64,000 bases of DNA from Arctopsyche grandis (Eukaryota; Arthropoda; Insecta; Trichoptera; Hydropsychidae): contig NC_135356.1 in NCBI RefSeq assembly GCF_051622035.1, forward strand, positions 7,290,579 to 7,354,578. Direction: 5' to 3'. Below, piece by piece: positions 22,897 to 33,873 of this stretch. The position numbers were made by a program, and so were the translations under genes. Within the stretch, counting starts at the first letter, position 1. Each line of letters starts with the position of its first letter. Below the pieces are notes generated by a model. It was not told the origin of the DNA. It did no database searches and worked only from the letters and a program-made list of their open reading frames with translations.

Positions 22897-23151
22897 AGGT
22901 AAACGGCCTACTAGTCATATGCGAACCAGTCACAGAACAACCGGTCGCTCTAGATCGGTCACACGTGATCACCCGTCACACTAAAACTGGTCACACCCTA
23001 AAACTGGTCACGAGATAACTGGTCACATCCTAAAATCGATCTACCAGTTTTCTAGTGACCAGTTATAGTGTGACGGGTGATCACGTGTGACCGATCTAGA
23101 GCGACCGGTTATCTTGTGACCGGTTCACATTTGACTAGTAATTACCGAACC
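22897..23151. mobile_element. hAT-like palindromic MITE, family copy 2 (8-bp TSD GTATTTCG)
   Basis: A 255-bp palindrome from AGGTAAACGGCCTACTAGTC to GACTAGTAATTACCGAACC, with perfect flanking duplications GTATTTCG at 22889-22896 and 23152-23159. It is longer than copy 1 by extra central GGTCAC-type modules (ACTGGTCACGAGATAACTGG), so the palindrome centre varies in module number. Confidence 0.87.
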
Positions 23152-23897
23152 GTATTTCGAAATGTTACTTCAGTTGGTTGAATTAAAAAATATGAATTTA
23201 AATTTTGACGAATTTATAAAAAATTGAGATGTAGCGTATTTATTTATCCCAAAATTTAACGATTTTTAATATATTAAAAAATTAAATGCCTCCTCATTTT
23301 CAGTTAGAAATGTATAAAATAAACACTAATTCGAAGTGAAGTCAAAGTATTTTTTATTTTTTTATGATAATTGAATCGGAAGCATGTTTTTGCTGGATTT
23401 GTATTTTTTATTTGTTTGTAGATTATTATTGGTCTCACAAAGCTTTGCATGGGTACGTTTGAATTAGATTTGAATCACAGTTGGTTTGTATCTTAAAACG
23501 AATTAATTCTGAAAATTATATAAAAAAATAGCTCCCTAAAAGAAAAAACCCATTGTTCAAATTGTGTTTGTCATGCTCGTAACTTCGTTTCATATTTTTC
23601 ATTACTCATCCTCCAGAAGTTCTACCGTGATTGTATTACAACTGAAAAGCTTCTAATAAAAAATTCATGAAAAAATACATTAGAGAAAAGTGTTATTAAA
23701 ATTGACTCGACCGTATTCAACGTTTATCATACACTTATATTTTTATATAGCATTGCAATTATGCGATTGAAATAAAACATTTTGTGTGTCCAATGAAACT
23801 AAAATTGGAGTTGATATCGTCGCCGAAATTGAAGTTGAAGTTCATGTTAAGATTTGAATTACTATTTGATTTTACGACCATTTCTGTATGTCGGAGG

Positions 23898-24097
23898 TGG
23901 TTCGGTGATTATTCCGCACAAAGCGATCTCGCACGCGATCGCGGAACATCTGGCACCCGAAAATTCCATCCATTGAGATTTAACCACGCGGAATATCATA
24001 TTAATGAGAACTCGAGTGTCAGATATTCCGTATTTGCGATTTTTGTGGCAACGATTGTTGTGTGCACAATCATAATGTAAGAAATAATCCGTTTACC
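23898..24097. mobile_element. hAT-like MITE, non-palindromic variant, copy 3 (8-bp TSD GTCGGAGG)
   Basis: A 200-bp element beginning TGGTTCGGTGATTATTCCGC and ending GAAATAATCCGTTTACC, flanked by GTCGGAGG at 23890-23897 and 24098-24105. The ends are those of the palindromic copies in opposite orientation; the interior differs and is shared with copy 4 (GAGTGTCAGATATTCCGTAT, GTGGCAACGATTG). Confidence 0.85.
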
Positions 24098-24378
24098 GTC
24101 GGAGGGATCTTCATTGAAATATTTGAAAGGGACTTCTATATTATAAATAGACATACAATTTGAGGTAGGGACTATTTTAATATTTTGGTCAGTATTATTT
24201 TTAGAACTTTCATTCATAGTAAGTTCATATTCTGCAAATCATTAAAAATATTCAAACAAACAAATTCAGATGTTTTAGATGAGTTCAAATTAGAATTAAA
24301 CTAATTAAACTATTTTAAATTAATTAAATTATCAATTGATTGACTATTATGCAATTATAGTACCACCTATGTATCGTA

Positions 24379-24509
24379 CTGTTCGGTGATTATTCTCACG
24401 CAAACTATCATACTAACGAGAATTCGAGTTCCAGATATTCCGTATTCACGATTTTCGTGGCAACGATTGTCGTGTGCGCGATTGAAATGTGCGAAATAAT
24501 CCGTTTACC
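24379..24509. mobile_element. hAT-like MITE, short variant, copy 4 (8-bp TSD GTATCGTA)
   Basis: A 131-bp internally deleted version of copy 3, from CTGTTCGGTGATTATTCTC to CGAAATAATCCGTTTACC, flanked by GTATCGTA at 24371-24378 and 24510-24517. It shares the interior CAGATATTCCGTATTCACGA and GTGGCAACGATTG with copy 3. Confidence 0.85.
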
Positions 24510-24744
24510 GTATCGTACATATATATGTATGTAATGACAAAGAACAATCAACCGACGTTAGGGTCAAATTTAAAAGTATGTTTTACAGATGAGAGATGTC
24601 ATTTATTAGTTTTTAATATAAATTTCGTGTCACAGGAGAATAAAAATAAAGAAGAAATAAATTAAAACTTTATAAGGTTTATTTTATTTGAATTTTGAAG
24701 TTAAAAAATGAGTATACTGTGACATTATAAGCACATTATCATTT

Positions 24745-25010
24745 GTTCATAAGTTAGATCATGAGTTATTACCCGATTATTTTAAAGATTATAGAATAAG
24801 AAATATTCATAATCATTACACTAGAAATAAGAATAATTTAGTTGTAGGTAGAGTAAGAAAAAGAAAGACAGCTGGGGGTATCTTTCACAGGGGTGTACTA
24901 ATGTATAACGCCCTCCCTGAGTGCACCAGGTCTTCTAAGACCATGGATGCATTCTTGCGAGGAGCAAAGAGACACCTCTGCGAGGGACAGTACATATAAG
25001 TTAAATATAG
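24745..25010 (+). mobile_element. LINE ORF2 C-terminal fragment
   Basis: The plus strand reads KLDHELLPDYFKDYR, then NNLVVGRVRKRKTAGGIF, MYNALPECTRSSKTM and RGAKRHLCEGQYI followed by a stop. This is the usual ending of a non-LTR retrotransposon polyprotein (N-A-L-P motif and basic C terminus). It is 5'-truncated, and an inverted relative lies at 21110-21290. Confidence 0.78.
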
Positions 25011-25036
25011 AATTTTAGATTTAAGTTATTGAATTG

Positions 25037-25166
25037 AATTTTCGCGAGCAGGATACAAACAGGAACAAGAGGAACAGGCTTTTCCTCCCGTATTAATGTG
25101 CGCGCGCAGAATACGGGAGGAAAAGTCTGTTCCTCTTGTTCCTGTTGTACCCTGCTCGCGAAAATT
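25037..25166. repeat. 130-bp near-perfect palindrome
   Basis: Arms AATTTTCGCGAGCAGG / CCTGCTCGCGAAAATT continue inward through AACAGGAACAAGAGGAACAG and TTTTCCTCCCGTATT to a centre rich in GCGCGCGC. Only a few mismatches separate the arms. The right half matches the repeat at 10039-10115. It sits about 250 bp upstream of the inferred syntaxin 5' UTR exon. Confidence 0.78.
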
Positions 25167-25419
25167 AAGTGAGTATGTACCGTTTACCATGCACCCTTTT
25201 TTTTTTGATCTTTCGACTTAAGATCTTTCGATTTTCGATCTTTGCCTTCGGATATTTGTGTTTTCTGTAATTTAACATTCTGGCTCGTCACGTAGACCCA
25301 AATATATTATTTAAATGGTCAACGATTTTTGCACGATAATCAACTGGAGTGCTTCCACTATTGTATTCTAAAGCGTACAAAAAAACGGTGATGCGCAAGG
25401 GCGTTTTCGTGGGTCAATT

Positions 25420-25499
25420 TTTACAACTGGCAACACCAGTTGCAAGTGACGTTTGACTTGTCACTGTACTGCTCCAGTTGGCGGACGTCTTCATCGCTG
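25420..25499 (+). other. Probable 5' UTR exon of the syntaxin gene
   Basis: Coding exon 1 is preceded by a good acceptor (CATTCGCGTTGCAG, ending 25591), so a non-coding first exon must lie upstream. The best candidate donor is CGCTG|GTAATGCGAG near 25500, after the unusually GC-balanced stretch at 25420-25499. The transcription start cannot be placed from sequence alone. Confidence 0.4.
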
Positions 25500-25601
25500 G
25501 TAATGCGAGTTTTCGCTCCATATTGTACTTATAATAGGTTCTCTTTTACATTTCAATGTCTAAACGTGTGTTTTCGCCATTCGCGTTGCAGAAAATTCAA
25601 C

Positions 25602-27180
25602 ATGGAAACGTCAACGTATGGTTCGCCAGCTCCGGCGCAAGATTTCCAAAAGCGATCTCAAACAATCGGGACCAACATACAGAAGATATCGCAGAATGGT
25701 AACATATTTAATTGCTATTTCCTAGTATTCACAAATTGGCATCATTGTATAAAATTATTTTTGTTATGCGTAATACACATATATACATATGACACCACAC
25801 GTATTCTATATTCTATTTACAGACGATATGTACACATACGTGCTCAATTTTCAGGGATAGTCCTCTTTATTTGCGTATTGCCCTCGTGTTCTTCTCATCG
25901 CATTTTCTAGATTACATCTACCATATTGGTCAAGTGTATGAAATATTCACCCCAATTAGTGTTTGATCTTTGACCTTTTTTAAGTGCGTCACGCCATTTT
26001 TAATTATTTATTTCCGTCACCTTTTCAAATTTAGTAACCAGAGCTCAGACCAATAGATGTACACATGTATGACATAATATTTTCATAGTATAATATATGT
26101 AAATTATCAGTATTTAGAGCGCAAGATTGATAACACCGCATTTGGCTACATTTAGCCATTAATGCAGTTTTGTTCCCGTTTGCGTATTCTGTCAGAGCAA
26201 ATTGGTCATCATTTTTTTGGCAATGCAATGTACAAAAGCTTTAAATTTAACTGCAAAACACATCAACTAATTGATATGACCCTTGCGTTTTAAGGACGCG
26301 ATATGTGTGTATTTTTTTTTCACATCTTTAGTACGTATCGCGTCGACGACAGCACTTTCGTCAGGAAAATGTTCAACCATACATAAAATTGGAGTGTTTT
26401 TCATTTGAAAATGGTTTCTCTATATGGGAAAGTGTCTGTTATTAGGCAGTCTGCTTATGTAATGTTTTTGTTTTAGTTTCGTCAATGCAAAAGTTGGTGA
26501 ATCAGATGAAGATGTCGCAAGACTCGCATGAAATACGAAGTCAATAGTGAGTATAATAACAGTGATGAATAATAATAGCTCGTATATGCGACTGTCTTGA
26601 TAAAAATAAATTTGAATTATGTCTGCGATCAATGGCTTCATGTTGCGAATTTTTACCGAAAGTAATTTGCGTATGGATTAAAATTAAAAAAAAAAAACCG
26701 CTCATAAACGTACATATGAAGATATCCTTGGACGTTTTTAACTGAAGCGTCTTCCACTATCGCAAAATATAATCTCATATTATCGTTTATCATCACAATA
26801 GACATCGACACGACAATAGAAATTATGCAATACCATTTTTATCGATCATATTTCCTATTCATATATTTTTTGGTATAAGTTTTGATTTCAGAACAATCAA
26901 ATTGCGCTGTTTTTGTGTTACGTATTTTTATGTGTATTAGGAAAATTTTGTTTGTATTTATTTATGTATACAAATTAGGTGTTTTGTATCAGAATTGAGT
27001 GCAATCAATCGCATGTATTGATTTTACATTGCCGCTTTCTGTTACTACCGAGTATACAAATGTACATTTCAGGCTATTACTTATAATAGTTTATTATTAT
27101 TGATTTTTTTTGTCACTGCTGTTGATTGTTTCTGCTGCAGAATATTTAATATGTATACGAGTGCTTTGATGAAATCTTTT

Positions 27181-27252
<72 letters not shown>

Positions 27253-30200
27253 CAGTATGTATATTTTTTACATATGCCATTATGATTATTATTTACAGCC
27301 GTTCACCATCCACTGCTGGATGAAAGCCTCTCCAACATGCTTTCATTTCAGTTTTGCGCAACTCTCATCCATCTCATCCCACACATTTTTAATTTCATCC
27401 ACCAATCATCCTTGCGGCCTTTCTTTCACTCCTTTACATACTCTTGGATACCATTCCAGTACTTTTTCGTCCATTATTCTAGCATTGTGACCCGCCTATT
27501 GGCATTTCAATCTCTTCACTCTTTCCACTACATATATCCACTACCTTTGTCATATTTCTCACCTACATATTCCGTTCCTAATCTTTCCTTGTTATGTCTG
27601 CATAAAGCGTTCTGTACTCCTTTGTGTGCATTGGATTTTGTGTAAAATTCTACATATGTATACCACTTTATTTGAAAAGTATTCGAAATAATTAATACAC
27701 GCGTAGTTTTGTTTTATTTTTATTATCAAGGAACAGAAAAATATATTCGATTAGTACTTTAAAAATGAACGCACTTGAAAACTATGTATTCACCAGTTAA
27801 ATAGAAACAGACAAACAGTCATTTTGTGATGCAAATTCCGCTCAGATGAGACATATCGGCATGTTAAGCAAATTTCAATACAAAAAAAAGTGATTCATTA
27901 TGTCTATCAAAATAGACATAATGAATCACTTTTTCGATGCAATGTCTGAAATTTTTTGGAAATTATGGAATAGTTCGCTTCTAACAGGATACGGCACAAC
28001 TAAACAGAAGCAAAATATACTGAAGTCGTCCGAGATATGCTCCCACAATATATAATTTGTCTTTACATTCGCCTGATTTATCATCTTTGTTCTATTTGAA
28101 AGGGAAATGTATTATATTCGTCGAACTCAAAACTATGCAGTAGTTTCATAGAATTTCAGAGATCTTGCCAACGAAAGTGATGGACAATGTTTGATCGTGT
28201 GCCGAGTGACTTTACCTTCGAAAATGACTACATAGTATAATGTATTTTAGTTTTATTTCATTTAAAGTGTTCATTTTCAACGTGCTAATCGTTTAATTGT
28301 TTCCGTCGTACTTGTGCTATGTAATTCTCTTTTACTATTGGTTAATTGCGTTCTGAGGTTAGTACATATGTGTGTACTTTAAAATATCGCTTGCGCATTC
28401 TGGTGTTCTTATTAATGCACCTCTCTTTGTTTTCAAGTAATCAAATTCAAAATTATACCGAACAACTAGCAAAGGACACTTCCGGTATGCTCAAACTTAT
28501 AATGGCGATGCCGCTTTCCTCGCCCGACCATCGTCAAAATAAACTCGGCAGGGAGCGACTGAGCGAGGAGTTTATGAGTGCTTTGAACATTTTCCAGGTC
28601 CGTCGTCTTTTATTATACTTTTTAATCAGAATGTTTGCAACGTTTTGACACTTTTTGTATGCCCTCATTTGTGTACGTAGGCTACCCAACGTTCGGCCGC
28701 CAAGATACTATCCGAGGATGTTAAAAAAACCAAGTCTCAAAATATTTACATCGGAGATCCTTTCGCAGTAGGTAAGTTCGAGTGATTTTTAATAGAGTAT
28801 TCTTCATTCAACGTACAGTATTTTACAATTTTTCCTATAATTACATGCAATTTTTGAAATGAACTTTGATTTTTCACAACTTTGGGCTTTCTCTAAATAT
28901 ACACTACATTTCTTTAAAACGATTTTTACATTTTATATACCATTCTATAACCATGCATGAAGAGCTTTTAGTTTTTTATCTTGAAATTTTCTTAATACTT
29001 TTCAAGGTTTCCGATACAATAGTTCATTATTTTATTATTTAGGGGATTTTATACAACTGTTGCGCAGGGGTGGGTTCAGGATTCAAATAAAAGTCGCTTC
29101 ACAGCATTTATTCAACGATTCAGGATATCCACACGTAACCACCGCTCACTCTATAATAATCTGATCTACCGTGTGTGCCTCCTTATAAAGGACCACAGTT
29201 GTCCACCACAGCTTCTCCGATCCATTTATGTATCTATTGTCTAGCCACATAAACGTCTGTGAGAACTCCAGCATATCCTTTGTTCGGGCACTTACTGAGT
29301 CCCGTTCGCCTAATCCGGGGTCTCTATTGTTCACCCCACAAATGCACTTGAACAGTGAATACTCTCTTTCATTTTCCCACGTTATACAACTAATATGCCA
29401 ACATTAAAAATGCTATTAAAAAAGGTTGTGGCTATTTGCAGGTACTATATCTGCGACAGGCGCAAAGCCTTCTGCGCATGCGCGTGAACTTATAATCCGA
29501 TTATAATTTCTTACATTTAATGTATGCTAGACTTGCTTAATCAATCTTTCATTATACATGAGGCAAATAAATTTCGCACGTTATTATAATAGATTTATAT
29601 CATTTAGCTAGTTCGCGGCTTGTACTTGTATGTAGGTATTATACGTTGTATATGATAATAATTTTCTAACAATTAATAATAATATCTAATTTGGATTATA
29701 TTTTTTACTCTACGGCACATTACGAGTTCGAACTAAATTTTAAGAGGTTTAAAACAAAACTTTAACAGTTAACACGCTGACAGTGACAGTTCACGCGCAT
29801 GCGCAGAAGGCTTTGCGCCTGTCGCAGATATAGTATCTGCAAATAGCCAATAATTCGCAGATCTAGTACCTGCAAATAGCCAATAATTTGCAGATATAGT
29901 ACCTGTAAATAGTCACAAGCATTAAAAAATTACGAATCGTATATGAGAACTTTTTGATTTATAGAGATTTAATTTTGTATATTGAATTTCACTTACATTA
30001 TTCACTTGCATAATTTCACTTTATTGAAGATTTTGTGATGATTATAATACAATTTATAGGTGGGCCACAGCAACAGTTGATCGAAATGGAGGCTTCATCC
30101 ATAAGACAACAAGAACAAATGCAGATACAATCGGAAGACGAGATCAGACAGTTGGAAGAACAGGAGCGGGAGGTTACTCAGTTGGAGGTTTGAGCTGTTT

Positions 30201-30578
30201 CAATTGAATGATTTGAACAATTCATCGGTAGTGTATTAAATTGATCTTCATTAATTTTTCAGAGTAACATTGCAAGTATTAATAACATCTTCAAAGAAAT
30301 GGCAGCGATGATCCACAGTCAGGCGGAGACCGTTGATTCTATAGAAGCCAACATAGACCGTACTACCGGCTATGTCGAATCGGGCACTCAGCAGCTACAA
30401 CAGGCTTCCAATTCTCAGGTATTTGTTCGGCACATTTTAACATAAAAATGTATTAAAATTATAATTTTTTATTGTTTGTTTTCTTTTGCAGAATAAGTCC
30501 AGAAGGAAGAAATTGTATCTGTTATTGATTTTGGCAATTGTAATTGCTATTATTCTCATAATCATTTTTGTGCGTTAA
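25602..30578 (+). CDS. Syx7: Syntaxin-7/12-like endosomal Qa-SNARE, complete, seven coding exons
   Basis: Coding exons: 25602-25698, 26477-26546, 28438-28597, 28681-28771, 30060-30187, 30263-30418 and 30492-30578. They total 789 nt (262 residues plus stop), with GT-AG signals and consistent phases (1, 2, 0, 1, 0, 0). Residues about 14-120 form the N-terminal Habc-type helices (NIQKISQN, VNQMKMSQD, QNYTEQLAKDT, SEEFMSALNIFQATQRSAA). The SNARE motif spans about 168-234, with the 0-layer glutamine at about residue 202 (MAAMIHSQAETVDSIEANI). After NKSRRKK comes a C-terminal membrane anchor (LYLLLILAIVIAIILIIIF). Human syntaxin-7 is 261 residues. The family mediates homotypic and early/late endosome fusion (Drosophila avalanche/Syx7; Syx13 is the close alternative). 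The insect paralogue is not settled by sequence reading, so the symbol is the best guess. Confidence 0.85.
27184..27249. repeat. (TA)n microsatellite
   Basis: About 33 uninterrupted TA units in syntaxin intron 2. Confidence 0.95.
27885..27934. repeat. Perfect 23-bp inverted repeat with 4-nt loop
   Basis: AAAAAGTGATTCATTATGTC plus TAT, loop CAAA, then the exact complement. It would form a stable hairpin in either strand's RNA. It lies in syntaxin intron 2 and resembles a minimal foldback remnant. Confidence 0.85.
29058..29388 (-). mobile_element. Candidate solo LTR, copy 2
   Basis: Inverse-orientation relative of 11797-12145. It starts TGTTGCGCAGGGGTGGGTTC and ends CCCACGTTATACA. On the minus strand it has CTTTATAAGGAGGCACAC and TGAATAAATGCTGTGAAGCG, matching the TATA-like and polyadenylation-like blocks of copy 1. 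No clean 4-5-bp target duplication is visible: both flanks share TTATACAACT in a way that includes element bases. It is inserted in syntaxin intron 4. Confidence 0.65.
29429..29917. mobile_element. Foldback element A, copy 1 (uninterrupted)
   Basis: A 489-bp element. The left end TGGCTATTTGCAGGTACTAT runs into GACAGGCGCAAAGCCTTCTG and CGCATGCGCGTGAAC. The right end is the complement, with extra tandem copies of a unit of about 36 bp containing GCAGATATAGTACCTGCAAATAGCC. It contains an intact TTAA at 29517-29520, the exact site at which the copy at 36.5 kb is interrupted. It lies in syntaxin intron 4. Confidence 0.82.
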
Positions 30579-33500
30579 AATCATCAAACGTGTTATATAG
30601 TATATCATAATATAATATATTCATATATTTAAATACTTTTTCTTGTGCATATTTTGTTTTTGTTCTGTGTGTAAATTCGGCATGTCATTATTACAATGTT
30701 TACATGTGTGTTTTGATTGCCTGATATTTTATGGCAAATATCAATATATATGTATACCATTAAAATATATATATATATCATACATCAAGTGTATTTAATT
30801 GTTTATTATATTACATTTTGCTTGGTGTCTATTTACTATATGTGCATAAATTGTAATTTACACACAGAGTTTATTACATTTATAAGCCTTGATATTTTCC
30901 TGTGGGAAAAATTATCTGTATGTAAAATTTGTGTGAATTGAAAACAAAAAAAAAAAAAAAAAAAATATTTTCTCACATTTCCATCCATCACTAAGTGTAT
31001 GTGTGTATATTCATATAATAAGTTATAATATATTATATTATAATTAATTTTTATTATATTTTTCTAAACTTGTAATCATTAATCTTACTTTTGTGATATG
31101 TTTTTCGTCAATGCCATACTAATTAAATTTGAATGGATCATCTGATGATATTGTACGAGTCTCTACTTTTTATGTCAGAGTTATTCCAATTATATCTACT
31201 ATATGTAAAAACATGTATATCGATGTTAGTTGCGTGAAAGACGCATTTATGTTTTTATAAATCATATCTACATATGTACTTACATATATATGTATGTACG
31301 TACTTATTTTTTCCTGTAATGATGAGTGATTTTGTCAAGATCCGCAGATGAAATTGAACTAATGCAAAACGTCAAACGGCAAACACAAATAAAATTTTTT
31401 ATTTGTGTTTATATCGGGCATTTCGAGCGGAGTTGTAAAAAATCTACTGACTCAGATTCCTTTTTATTATTATTTTCTTTATTACAGTATGTGTCAACTA
31501 CAGTCTCCAATTATATTTTAGTAAATTCACCAATAAATTTAAATTTAATAATTTCTTTATAAAAATCAAGAATTTAAATTACATTATAAATAAAATCGTT
31601 AAATTGCAAGTGTTGTTCATATTTTTTTTTTGTATTTTCAGTTTAACTCTAATTTTTTTTATTAAATTGATTTGTTTGTGTATGAAGTTCATACACATAC
31701 CCTATGAATGTACTTACTTTTTATTTATACCTATTTCATTACCAATAATTAGGTTTATTTTGTAAAATGTCAACTTTATTTTTTTATATTTTGAATATCA
31801 CTACTATTTTCATTACTAATAGTCTTATACGTCGGCATGAAAAGTCGGTCTTACTAAAATCATTCAGTTTGGAGTCGGAGTCGAAGTCGAACCGTAACAA
31901 AAAGTCGGAGTCAGAGTCGGTAAATTTTGATCCGTCCCCAAAGCCCTAGTTTATATATCTGTAATATTATATTATATACTATTGTAGTAGTATATACTAT
32001 CAAATTTTTGTAGATTAATTCAAAATAATTATTACTGTATTGTACATTTAAACTTTTGTTTTTGCATTAAATTCCAATATGGGAAATATATTGTTGTGTA
32101 ACTGAACTTTCTTTTATTTTTAATACTAGTTACTAAACTTTTCTATGTTTCACTTCGCTAACGATTCAGCATCTATTCCTACAGTCTTTCGATCGTTTTG
32201 AAACTTTGCCATTTTGCGCGGTTTGGTCAGCGATGGAAATTTAAATCGATTCTGATAGTTCGATGGTGAAAAATAATCGTAATAGACACGTTTAAACATT
32301 TTGGACATCTTGACGTTTAGCGGTCAGTAACCTTATATGTTATATGACCATCCGCCACCCTCTCGTTTTGTCAGATTTTAATTGTTTAAACGCCTATAAC
32401 TTTACCTTTTTCATACTATATCTTATAAAATTTGCATTATAGGCTCTCATTATCCCTCATATATATTATATTTTTACTTCACTAATAGGTTATATAATGA
32501 GTGTGAAAATGTTTATTACATGGTTTTATTTGATTTCATGATGTTGTATGTGAGGGATGGTTCTCAGTGGCGCCCTTGGGCAATTTTTTTTAAACACCCT
32601 TAGAAAAAACTTTTGCCTTTGGCGGTCTAATCTAAAATTTTGTATGGCTTTTGGCGCTCTAATTTTAAATTTTAAAGCGCCTTTAGCGCATCATGCGGCG
32701 CCCTAACTTGTCTGGCGCCCTCGGGCTTCAGATGCCGATATACTGGATTAACATGTTCAACCCGGTGTGTACCACCGTCGGCCACGCGGATAGTGCTATA
32801 GCAGACTATAATTTTACGGTTCCACTTCATTGAGCACCCCAACATTAAAACTCCTATAAAATTCTTAAGATTCAGGGACAACTCATTATATACAGTGATT
32901 TAATACCGTCACGCGTAATTGGGTGCCGATACGCGTGACAGTGCCGCCACATGGGCAAATGTATGAAATCATGCGCCGGGCTGATTGTGTTAAGCTGGTT
33001 TAGTCTTTTTCAATCCATCAATAGTGCTTCGGAAGAAGCCCTATGCTATCGATCTACACATTTTGGCAGTAAACCGCATAGAGAAATATGGTAAAGGTGA
33101 AACATTGAACGGGTGTCTTATATTGGGTAATGGGGATTACTGAATGGAAACAAACGCTCAACAGTTGATGTGTAAACATTTATTACTTCCATAGAAACGT
33201 AGACGTGTGTCAATATCGCAAACGAATATACAAGCGTGATGTTATTTTATGCACCTATATTTTGTCTCCCTTGAAAAATATATGTACGTATGTTGTATTC
33301 GGCTGCGGCATTGTTCCATCCGTCGTGCGTTTCAGCGTACAACAAATATAATAAAATACACAAATTGATGTAAAACGTAACATTCGTCATATAAACATGC
33401 ATTTTAAAATAAATAATAATAATAATATAATAATAAATTATATAAAATTAATGAAGCAAATATTCAAATATGTGCTGCTTTCGAATTTTTGAATAATTTT

Positions 33501-33676
33501 CTTTACTTTGTCGGCGCGTCGGTCGGAAGTGTTCTCCGAGAGTCGCACGGACGTATTCGACATGGTTATTATATTTTACTTATGATTTTTATCACAGTAA
33601 CGTTTAATTAATGCCTTAAATACTAAATGTTTTCAATTTACATATAAAATAATCAAACTTTTGCTTTCTATTAACA
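30579..33676. other. Intergenic region between syntaxin and sls 3' ends (convergent genes)
   Basis: Contains both 3' UTRs; exact ends cannot be placed, although AATAAA-like strings occur near 31528 and 31588 on the plus strand. Near 31850-31945 is a hexamer-rich patch (GGAGTCGGAGTCGAAGTCG, AGTCGGAGTCAGAGTCGG). Near 32570-32740 is a stretch with repeated GGCGCCC(T)TGGGC-type motifs that looks repeat-derived. No protein-coding gene is supported here. Confidence 0.55.
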
Positions 33677-33873
33677 CTATTTGAAAAGTTGCTTAGCATA
33701 ATGCCATATTCTAAAGAAGTACTCGTCTCTACGCAATAGCGAGCCTCTCGCATAACTGCGAATGTCCGCGTCCATGTTCGCTTCTCGCATCCAGGACGTG
33801 CTCGTTTCAGTGCTGAAGCCTGTCGGCTCCGTTATCTCAGTTATTTCATTCGCCTCCTCATTCAATTGCATAT
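33677..33873 (-). CDS. sls: sls last exon, conserved C-terminal tail
   Basis: After acceptor AATTTTTCAG it encodes a 65-residue hydrophilic tail: MQLNEEANEITEITEPTGF, then TSTSWMREANMDADIRSYAR and SLLRRDEYFFRIWHYAKQLF with a final Lys and stop TAG (33679-33677). The aromatic and basic ending is not part of an FN3 domain and looks like a dedicated terminal motif. Confidence 0.83.

Larger units (their letters stand above)
25699..28437. other. Syntaxin introns 1 and 2 (26477-26546 is the small exon between them)
   Basis: AT-rich. Intron 2 holds a TA microsatellite at 27184-27249 and a short perfect hairpin at 27885-27934. The 27297-27640 stretch is less AT-rich and gives plus-strand open frames without recognisable domains; it may be repeat-derived, but I could not place it. 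Confidence 0.55.

Noticed and set aside
20806..23151. CRISPR-like or regulatory array of GGTCAC motifs
   Set aside because: The motifs are arranged as a palindrome inside a transposable element with 8-bp target duplications, in a eukaryotic genome.
27100..27645. Plus-strand open frames in syntaxin intron 2
   Set aside because: One is a translated TA microsatellite; the others overlap each other in different frames with no recognisable motif, and the syntaxin splice pattern skips them.
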